From: Candidatus Borrarchaeota archaeon
Lineage (GTDB): Archaea > Asgardarchaeota > Sifarchaeia > Borrarchaeales > Borrarchaeaceae
Direction of reading: 5' to 3'
DNA length: 6,202 bases
Assembly: GCA_016840645.1 (NCBI GenBank)
Contig: JAEORY010000253.1
Location: 1-6,202 of the forward strand
The first letter of the stretch is position 1, and every line of letters begins with the position of its first letter. Shown here piece after piece: positions 1 through 5,105 of the stretch. The notes under the pieces were generated by a model. The model ran no database searches and had not been told where the DNA came from. It was given only the letters and a program-made list of their open reading frames with translations. Both the position numbers and the translations under genes were made by a program.

Positions 1-719
1 GACATTTTCTTGAGGTTTTGTGGCGTGTTAGTGGTAATGATTTTACCTTTATGTAAGAAAGCTACTCTATGACAGATTTCTTCAGCTTCATAAAGATAAT
101 GTGTGGTCAAGAGCACTGTTTTCTTACGCTGTTCAACAAGATCTTCTTGTATGAATCGCCGTATCTCACGAGCTATATGTACATCAAGTCCCAAAGTAGG
201 CTCATCCAGCAGGATTACATCCGGATCGTTGATTAGTCCACGAGCAATCTGTAGTCTCTGCTTCATGCCTTTGCTAAACCGTTCCACTGGCTCGTGCTGC
301 CTTTCTATTAGGCCTACCAATTCTAAGAGATCATCAATCCGCCGATCTACTTCTACTTTGGGTACATTATATAACTCAGCGAAATATCTAAGATTTTCTC
401 TGGCAGTCAATCTGAAATAGAGCATTCTTTCACCTCCTGCCACCATATTCACTATTTTTTGCACATCTCTGGCATTGTCCACTACATCATATCCTAGTAT
501 ACTGGCTTTTCCGGATGTAGGAAGCAACAATGTACATAATATTCTCGTGGTTGTAGTTTTGCCAGCTCCATTTGGACCCAGAAGACCAAATAATTCACCC
601 TTCTTAACAGAGAAATCTATATCATCTAACGCAATAATTTTTTTCGACTTCTTAAAGGAGAATCTACTTTTGGCTGTTTCAAAGACACGCCTAAGATTCT
701 CGCATAGAATGGCATCCAT
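1..719 (-). CDS. ABC-2 type transporter ATP-binding protein (CcmA/NatA/DrrA-like), 3' end cut by window edge
   Basis: Reading the reverse strand from the ATG at 719 gives 239 residues with no stop before the window edge. It is a cytoplasmic nucleotide-binding subunit that would power an ABC exporter with a separate membrane subunit, which is not in view. Visible motifs are Walker A GPNGAGKTT (residues 48-56), a signature-like FSKGMKQR (148-155) in place of LSGGQ, Walker B VILLDEP (168-174), D-loop GLD (177-179) and H-loop His207 in TTHYLYEAEE. The Q-loop position reads AGGERMLYFRLTARENL, without the usual Gln; I recall this in some ABC-2 ATPases. A second in-frame ATG lies at 728, but the TATA box at 742-749 puts transcription start near 719, so the 719 ATG of a leaderless message is chosen. 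The gene is divergent from the nucleotide operon. The exported substrate cannot be told. The family is certain; its involvement in the neighbouring pathway is not. Confidence 0.95.
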   Translation of the reverse strand, partial: MDAILCENLRRVFETAKSRFSFKKSKKIIALDDIDFSVKKGELFGLLGPNGAGKTTTTRILCTLLLPTSGKASILGYDVVDNARDVQKIVNMVAGGERMLYFRLTARENLRYFAELYNVPKVEVDRRIDDLLELVGLIERQHEPVERFSKGMKQRLQIARGLINDPDVILLDEPTLGLDVHIAREIRRFIQEDLVEQRKKTVLLTTHYLYEAEEICHRVAFLHKGKIITTNTPQNLKKM

Positions 720-741
720 ACACTGCATGGCATTGGAGGGA

Positions 742-749
742 TATATAAG
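742..749 (-). promoter_or_regulatory. Archaeal TATA box for the ABC ATPase gene
   Basis: On the minus strand this reads CTTATATA. Its centre is about 26 bp upstream of the ATG at 719, which is the normal TATA-to-start-site distance in archaea. The transcript is therefore inferred to begin at or next to the start codon (leaderless), and no GGAGG lies upstream of that ATG. The box is clear in the sequence; the start site is inferred. Confidence 0.6.
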
Positions 750-801
750 ATTACTGCATCTTTCTCCGAAAAACTACATTCATATCTGTGAAAATCATAC
801 T

Positions 802-814
802 AAAAGCTTATATA
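802..814 (+). promoter_or_regulatory. BRE plus TATA box for the nucleotide operon
   Basis: AAAAG (802-806) followed by CTTATATA (807-814) matches the archaeal BRE/TATA arrangement well. Transcription should start near 835-838, leaving a leader of about 44 nt before the small ORF at 881. The box is about 60 bp from the oppositely facing TATA box of the ABC gene, so the two transcripts share one short divergent control region. I see no convincing dyad operator between them. Confidence 0.6.
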
Positions 815-870
815 TTCATAATTATGCTAGATTAACAGAAAGTATTATTAAGATAAGTGTGGTCGATATT

Positions 871-875
871 GGAGG
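871..875 (+). promoter_or_regulatory. Strong ribosome-binding site GGAGG before the small ORF
   Basis: GGAGG ends five bases before the ATG at 881. An ATG at 876 touches the GGAGG directly and is followed at once by a stop (ATG AAA TGA), so 881 is the only usable start. This site is the main reason for treating the following short frame as translated. Confidence 0.5.
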
Positions 876-880
876 ATGAA

Positions 881-1021
881 ATGAGAAGTTCTTCGAATGA
901 AAATCCAATCAGAAAGAGTATAACTATTTCATCTTGTATTAGAATCTTCATTTTTTTTAATATTTTAACGGAAGCCTTTCTGCAGAAACTGCATGCCTCT
1001 AGTGGCAGGAAGGACGAGTGA
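881..1021 (+). CDS. Possible small protein or leader peptide, 46 residues, coupled to the amidohydrolase
   Basis: This frame encodes 46 residues beginning MRSSSNENPIRKS and ending ASSGRKDE. The support is positional: a good TATA box about 70 bp upstream, GGAGG at 871-875, and a stop codon that overlaps the next gene's start in a GTGA (1018-1021), as expected for translational coupling. It has a polar, basic N-terminus, a short hydrophobic middle (about residues 17-34, rich in Ile and Phe) and a charged tail. The hydrophobic stretch is too interrupted to call a membrane segment. I recognise no family. A run of eight T (951-958) lies inside the frame and could reduce read-through into the operon, so a regulatory leader peptide is an alternative. 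It could also be a chance frame in a 5' leader. Confidence 0.45.
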   Translation: MRSSSNENPIRKSITISSCIRIFIFFNILTEAFLQKLHASSGRKDE

Positions 1022-2238
1022 ATATGGAAGACTTGATACTGGCACATGCAACATTGGTACCTATGACAGATGAAAGTCACTATCTGCGGGATGGTGCTTT
1101 GTACATCAGCAACAACAGAATAGTGGAGGTGGCTCGAACACATGAAATTTTAGCCAAATACTCAGGGCACATAATAGATCTTGCTGGAAAACTTGTTATA
1201 CCTCCTTTTTTGAATGCACATCATCACCTCTATCAAACAGGTATTTCCAGGCCATCTCGTGATAATTTGCTAGCTTGGCTCACAAATACGCTCTTCAAGG
1301 AGGAGTCCTCATTAGAGAAAGAAGAAGTCTTTGAAAGTGCCTTACTTGATAATAAGGCCTTTTTAAAGTCTGGTGTTGGCTATCTAATACTACAAGAATC
1401 TCAATTCTTCTATGAAACAATAACTGAGGCTGTCAAGACTTGTAAGATCAAAAGCCTTATTGGGAGATACTGTGGAGATAACATGTCAGTGCTCCCTGAT
1501 AGTCTATGTGAGTCTCCTGAAGAAAGTCTAAAACGATTAGTGCATTATCGTAAAAAATATCAGGATGATACTTGTGTAAAAGTCTCTTTATCTCCACGAT
1601 TTTTGCCAGCTGTAACACCAGCTTTCTTAGAATACATAGAAGACCATATGGATGAAGTCGGTCTCTTTTTACAGATTCATTTTAATGAAAGCAAAGATGA
1701 AATAAAGCTGACTAGGGACATACATCACAAAGAGCCTGCCATGGTCCTCGATAGCCATGGATTGCTAAAAAATGATACAATTCTTCCCCATTCTATTTAC
1801 TTATCGGATGAAGAACTCACTATTTTAATGAAAAAGAAGCCAATAGTCACAACTTCCCCCACCACAAATTTGACTCTCTCAGGTGAAGTGGCGCCAATTG
1901 CAGAGTATCTGCAGAAAGGTATCCCAGTAGGGTTAGGACTCGACAGTTTTGCAACATCCAGAAGCCAGACATATATGCATGAACTCCATGTACTGCCAGG
2001 TGTGGTTCAAGAGTCACCAGAGACTCTTATTCCAAAAATATTGACTTCTTCTGCAAAAATCGCCTGCAAGATATTCGGTGGTGGAGTAATAAGAGCTGGG
2101 TCCTCTGCTGACCTCGTCATTTTCAATGTAAGACCATGTAATCCATGGAATTACGTCATTAACCATTTAAGTCCTGAAAATGTAGAATCCACAATGCTTG
2201 ATGGAGAGGTTGTCTATGAACGTGAAAGTAAGCAATGA
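1018..2238 (+). CDS. Amidohydrolase, ATZ/TRZ / guanine deaminase-like (putative nucleobase or nucleoside deaminase)
   Basis: This is a 406-residue metal-dependent hydrolase of the amidohydrolase superfamily, whose ATZ/TRZ branch deaminates or dechlorinates purines, pyrimidines and triazines. The metal set is complete: His68 and His70 in NAHHH, His221 in QIHFNES with the usual following Glu224, His258 in LPHSIYLSDEE, and Asp309 in GLGLDS. The N- and C-terminal beta-sandwich strands (about 5-62 and 360-400, including SADLVIFN) are present, and the length is typical. SPTTNLTL (280-287) corresponds to the family's CPTSN segment. GLGLDS replaces the common GLGTDG, so the substrate pocket may differ. 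The GTG at 1018 overlaps the upstream stop and sits behind GGAAGG (1008-1013); an ATG at 1024 would cost two residues. It is probably cytoplasmic. In this operon a base or nucleoside deaminase is the natural reading, but the substrate cannot be read from the sequence. Confidence 0.9.
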   Translation: MNMEDLILAHATLVPMTDESHYLRDGALYISNNRIVEVARTHEILAKYSGHIIDLAGKLVIPPFLNAHHHLYQTGISRPSRDNLLAWLTNTLFKEESSLEKEEVFESALLDNKAFLKSGVGYLILQESQFFYETITEAVKTCKIKSLIGRYCGDNMSVLPDSLCESPEESLKRLVHYRKKYQDDTCVKVSLSPRFLPAVTPAFLEYIEDHMDEVGLFLQIHFNESKDEIKLTRDIHHKEPAMVLDSHGLLKNDTILPHSIYLSDEELTILMKKKPIVTTSPTTNLTLSGEVAPIAEYLQKGIPVGLGLDSFATSRSQTYMHELHVLPGVVQESPETLIPKILTSSAKIACKIFGGGVIRAGSSADLVIFNVRPCNPWNYVINHLSPENVESTMLDGEVVYERESKQ

Positions 2239-3013
2239 GAAATTGAGGATTGCAGTTAAAAGACTGCACAATTCCTTTTCAAAGGCTGATTCCATTCAGA
2301 AGGCCACTATAAGTCTTCCAGAAGAACTGGAATGGAGCTCCAAGGAGCATTTCCTCTATCTCTTTTACGGTTGTCTATTAGATTATGGAATGAGATCTTC
2401 CTTTTATCATAAGAATCTAAAGGAAACACATAGGGAAAAGCCAGAATTGTTTGATCCTGCGTACATAGTTGAGACTTTCCAGAGAAACGTACAGGATCTT
2501 GCAATTATCTTCAAGGAACTCGTGAGAATACGATTTCCAAATGAAGGGGCAAGACGCTGGCTCTCCCTGTCAGAAATCTTGCTAAATGAGTACAATGGAG
2601 ACCCGCGAAACGTTTTCAAGCCGTTCATGAGTTTTGATGATGTTAAAGACGTTGTTTTTAGTATAAAAGGATTTGGACAGAAGACAGGAGGGCTACTCAT
2701 ACGTATCCTCTACGAAAACGACCTTATTGAGGTTCAGGACAGCATTAACCACATACCTATTGATCGACACGATATTCAGATTAGCATAAATCTTGGAATA
2801 TTAGAAGATAACTACAGCGAAAATGGCAGAAGCAGTGCTATTGTTGAAGAGCTTTCCTTGATTTGGGTTAAAGCTTCACAAATGGAAAATATAGATCCAT
2901 GCGAAACAGATAGGAACCTCTGGCTGCTTGGAAGCCTCTTGTGTTCCAAGGAAAAATGTAGTCAATGCCCCCTCGATGATATGTGTAAGCAATCTTGCAG
3001 AGGAGGATTTTAG
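2216..3013 (+). CDS. HhH-GPD DNA glycosylase/AP lyase-like protein, endonuclease III family, Fe-S cluster loop
   Basis: This is a 265-residue protein of the helix-hairpin-helix GPD superfamily, which flips out and excises bases from DNA. The hairpin IKGFGQKTGG (150-159) matches the LPGVGRKTA of endonuclease III, with Lys156 at the lyase lysine. IPIDRHDIQISINLG (180-194) carries Asp183 at the catalytic aspartate position. The C-terminus has cysteines 243, 248, 251 and 257, spaced C-x4-C-x2-C-x5-C (endonuclease III is x6-2-5), plus Cys261, which suggests a 4Fe-4S cluster. About 110 N-terminal residues, including LYLFYGCLLDYGMRSSFY, differ from classical Nth, so this is a divergent branch. The start is the ATG at 2216, six bases behind GGAGAGG (2203-2209); a TTG at 2198 is less likely. 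It overlaps the amidohydrolase by 23 nt. Lying among nucleotide enzymes, it may recognise a specific unusual base, or it may act on a small nucleotide. Confidence 0.85.
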   Translation: MNVKVSNEKLRIAVKRLHNSFSKADSIQKATISLPEELEWSSKEHFLYLFYGCLLDYGMRSSFYHKNLKETHREKPELFDPAYIVETFQRNVQDLAIIFKELVRIRFPNEGARRWLSLSEILLNEYNGDPRNVFKPFMSFDDVKDVVFSIKGFGQKTGGLLIRILYENDLIEVQDSINHIPIDRHDIQISINLGILEDNYSENGRSSAIVEELSLIWVKASQMENIDPCETDRNLWLLGSLLCSKEKCSQCPLDDMCKQSCRGGF

Positions 3014-3475
3014 ATGAAACTGAAAGTATACCTGGCAGCCCCCATGTTCAGCGAAGCTGAACTGGAATATAACAAAAAAGTAACTGATTATATTCGTGGC
3101 CTTGGGTATTCAGTTTTTTTGCCTCAAGAAGAAGGGTACAGACTTGCAGAACTCGTGAAAGAAACCGGCCCGAGAAGAGCACATGAATTAATATTCCAGA
3201 AAGACTGGGAAAAGGTGGAGAAGTCTGATATTGTAGTCTTCATCTTAGACGGACGAGTTCCAGATGAGGGTGGCTGTATAGAACTCGGGGGTGCATTTGC
3301 CTACAACAAAGAATGCGTAGGGATCAAGACAGACCCGAGGTCACTCATAAAAGGTGAAGACAATCCAATGATCTTGGGGTGTCTGAAATTCAGAGTTGCA
3401 AAGGATCTAACCGAGTTATCCTTGTACCTTGAGGAAATAAGAAGAAAATTGAGTGATAAGAATGGGGAAAAGTAG
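3014..3475 (+). CDS. Nucleoside 2-deoxyribosyltransferase family protein
   Basis: This is a 153-residue protein with the compact Rossmann-like fold of the family that swaps bases between 2'-deoxynucleosides or, in relatives such as DNPH1/RCL and MilB, hydrolyses nucleoside monophosphates. It opens with VYLAAPMFSEAE (5-16), the family's base-binding first strand. It continues with SDIVVFILDGRVPDEGGCIELGGAFA, in which Glu90 is the expected catalytic nucleophile, with Asp72, Asp79 and Asp84 nearby. GIKTDPRSLIKGEDNPMI (103-120) follows the pattern of archaeal members. The length is normal. The start is certain: GGAGG at 3002-3006 and an ATG directly after the upstream stop. It should be a cytoplasmic oligomer. 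Transferase versus nucleotide hydrolase cannot be settled by eye. In the operon it would connect a free base to the deoxynucleoside or deoxynucleotide pool. Confidence 0.9.
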   Translation: MKLKVYLAAPMFSEAELEYNKKVTDYIRGLGYSVFLPQEEGYRLAELVKETGPRRAHELIFQKDWEKVEKSDIVVFILDGRVPDEGGCIELGGAFAYNKECVGIKTDPRSLIKGEDNPMILGCLKFRVAKDLTELSLYLEEIRRKLSDKNGEK

Positions 3476-4046
3476 ATACATATCGTTAGTAGGGATCGAC
3501 GGTGCTGGCAAAACAACACAAATTAGAAATGTGTCACGCGAACTTCGGAAAAGGGGCCACCAAGTGAGCTCACATCAGCAGTTCAAAACAGATCTAGGGC
3601 TAAAATGCAGGGAGGTCCTCTCAACCACTTTTGACCCTTATTTGCGTGCTTTCCTATTTGCTCTAGATCATTATGCTGCTAGGGAGAGAATTTTGGGGCT
3701 CCTTGAGAAAAATGATTTCGTAATCAGCGATAGGTCATTTTACTGTTCTGTTGCGTATTTGTCCCCCAGGGGAATATCAGAAACCTGGGTATTATCACTT
3801 TACCGGTATTTGCCTAAGCCAGATACTGTCATTCTCCTAGATATACCTATCGAGGTTGCAGCAGAAAGAAAACCCTTGGACGAACTCGTCCCAGTTAAGA
3901 ACATGGACTTCTTAGGCCAGGTTAGAGAATACTATCTTGAATTAGCAGGAAAAGGCTTTTTGATTAGAGTTGATGGAAACATGCCTGAGGAAGAGGTAAC
4001 ACACACAATCTTGCAGTTGCTTACAAAAAGAGAGTTAAGAAAATGA
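3462..4046 (+). CDS. Thymidylate kinase-like nucleoside monophosphate kinase
   Basis: This 194-residue P-loop kinase is of the dTMP-kinase type, which phosphorylates a deoxynucleoside monophosphate to the diphosphate using ATP. The P-loop GIDGAGKTTQ (11-20), VISDRSFYCSVAY (87-99, the DR[YH] motif), PDTVILLDIPIEVAAERK (120-137) and the terminal VREYYLELA (154-162) follow the family in order and spacing, and the length is typical. Three acceptor-site features differ: the TREPGG-like motif is absent (about 38-50 reads HQQFKTDLGLKCR), FAADR is replaced by FALDH (66-70), and the Gln after SxAY is replaced by Leu100. ATP use is likely, but dTMP specificity is doubtful. The ATG at 3462 is preferred because GAGTGAT (3451-3457) resembles a ribosome site just upstream; a GTG at 3453 would add three residues. 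It overlaps the preceding gene by 14 nt. Confidence 0.9.
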   Translation: MGKSRYISLVGIDGAGKTTQIRNVSRELRKRGHQVSSHQQFKTDLGLKCREVLSTTFDPYLRAFLFALDHYAARERILGLLEKNDFVISDRSFYCSVAYLSPRGISETWVLSLYRYLPKPDTVILLDIPIEVAAERKPLDELVPVKNMDFLGQVREYYLELAGKGFLIRVDGNMPEEEVTHTILQLLTKRELRK

Positions 4047-5032
4047 GATCAGGAGTTGTTGGATTTTGTGAATACGATACATTGGAGTATATGGGAAATT
4101 CCCGATTTATTGGTGGTGGAGCTTTTTCTACAGCTATTCACATAGCTTTATGCGGAGTTCATGTCTCCTTTTTTACGTATTGCGGTCTTGATTTTCCCAA
4201 AAAAATAGTCCATGCTAGGCTAAAGTCAATAGAACAGTATTTTTCTTTCAATGATATACCAAGAAAGTGTACAGCAGTTCAGATTACCATTAAAAAAGAG
4301 GTCCAAGATCATAGCTGGTTGATAGCAAACCCTGGAGCATGGAATAATGTAAAACTGTCAGATTTCGATGACATTCCTAGAAAATGCAACGCAGTGTACA
4401 TGAAACTCCCATACTATATAGCAGCTGCCCTCTCTGAGTATCTAATAAAAGATAGCTTACTGAACATCGCTATTAATCCACAGGGGGATTATCTCTTTGA
4501 ACAGCTCAAAGGATTAGCAGCTGATCTATTGTTCTTCAGTGAAAGAGAAATCTGTAACGTAGCTAAAAGGACATTATCTACCGTGTTGCAGATTTTACCC
4601 ACATTGGAAAAGGATGTCGTTGTTACAGTTGGAAACCGTGGCGCAGTATTGTATAGTAGGCTGGATAGCTTGTACTACTATGTACCTCCATTTGATGTAC
4701 ATGTAGTTGACACTTTGGGTTGTGGAGATGCATTTGTGGGCGGGTTCATATCATCGCGGATGAAAGGAGGAAGTGTCAAAGATCAACTTGCAACAGGCAT
4801 CTTATGTGCAACACTTAACACACAAACATATGGAGCACTTCCTGATCCTCTCCCATTCAGGAAGCGTGAAGATGCCATTAAGTCAATAGAATCTCATGTT
4901 CATGTATTTGATGATCCAGTCTCCCTCCTGAAAGATATGGATGAGATACACTGCAGCGTATATGAGGCTTTACCTCTATGTCTTTTTGAAGTGATGAAAT
5001 CTACATCTGAAAGTATCTGGAAGTATGATTAA
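4043..5032 (+). CDS. PfkB-family carbohydrate/nucleoside kinase
   Basis: This is a 329-residue ribokinase/adenosine-kinase superfamily protein, which phosphorylates a sugar or nucleoside hydroxyl with ATP. The N-terminal glycine motif is FIGGGAFSTAIHIALCGVHVSFFTYCGLDF (22-51, split: FIGGGAFSTAIH then IALCGVHVSFF). DVVVTVGNRGAVLY (191-204) is the strand before the nucleotide site. VVDTLGCGDAFVGGF (221-235) is PfkB signature 2, with catalytic Asp229 and Cys227 where Ala is normal in the anion hole. An 11-residue near-repeat occurs at 69-79 and 108-118. About 45 residues after position 280 extend beyond the usual end and look unrelated to the fold. The start overlaps the upstream stop in an ATGA and lacks a clear GGAGG, so translation is probably coupled. 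With a deoxyribosyltransferase and an NMP-type kinase upstream, a nucleoside kinase role is the best inference; a sugar kinase remains possible. Confidence 0.9.
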   Translation: MRSGVVGFCEYDTLEYMGNSRFIGGGAFSTAIHIALCGVHVSFFTYCGLDFPKKIVHARLKSIEQYFSFNDIPRKCTAVQITIKKEVQDHSWLIANPGAWNNVKLSDFDDIPRKCNAVYMKLPYYIAAALSEYLIKDSLLNIAINPQGDYLFEQLKGLAADLLFFSEREICNVAKRTLSTVLQILPTLEKDVVVTVGNRGAVLYSRLDSLYYYVPPFDVHVVDTLGCGDAFVGGFISSRMKGGSVKDQLATGILCATLNTQTYGALPDPLPFRKREDAIKSIESHVHVFDDPVSLLKDMDEIHCSVYEALPLCLFEVMKSTSESIWKYD

Positions 5033-5050
5033 TAATTCCTATTTTTTCTA
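5033..5050 (+). terminator. T-tract, probable end of the nucleotide operon
   Basis: Directly after the PfkB stop the sequence carries T6 (5042-5047) in an A/T-rich stretch, with no strong hairpin. Archaeal termination commonly uses such T-tracts, and a new promoter follows within 30 bases. Assigned by position and composition only. Confidence 0.4.
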
Positions 5051-5071
5051 AATAGAGAATTACGGAGAACC

Positions 5072-5084
5072 AAAAATATATATT
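5072..5084 (+). promoter_or_regulatory. Archaeal TATA box for the PEP-swivel gene
   Basis: AAAAATATATATT, with its core centred near 5079, lies about 27 bp upstream of the ATG at 5106. That spacing predicts a leaderless transcript starting at this ATG. It argues against the GTG at 5097, which would lie upstream of the predicted start site. No GGAGG is present between the box and the gene. Confidence 0.55.
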
Positions 5085-5105
5085 ACAACCTCAGTAGTGA
5101 GTTCC

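Noticed and set aside
103..879. Plus-strand open frames across the left end
   Set aside because: They lie opposite the clear ABC ATPase on the minus strand; their proteins are Ser/Arg-rich with no family motifs.
977..988. Perfect 12-bp palindrome TTTCTGCAGAAA
   Set aside because: It lies within the small ORF and is short enough to be chance in A/T-rich DNA; no second copy was seen at an operator-like place.
994..1007. Small hairpin TGCC/GGCA just before the deaminase ribosome site
   Set aside because: Four base pairs with a six-base loop is too weak to claim as a regulator.
832..1143. Minus-strand open frame of about 103 residues across the operon head
   Set aside because: It covers the promoter leader and the start of the deaminase, has no ribosome site or promoter of its own, and shows no recognisable motif.
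2307..2700. Minus-strand frames inside the HhH gene
   Set aside because: They are antisense to a gene with conserved catalytic residues and lack any start signal.
5097..5105. GTG start adding three residues to the PEP-swivel protein
   Set aside because: The TATA box position puts the transcript start near 5106, so the GTG would probably not be transcribed.
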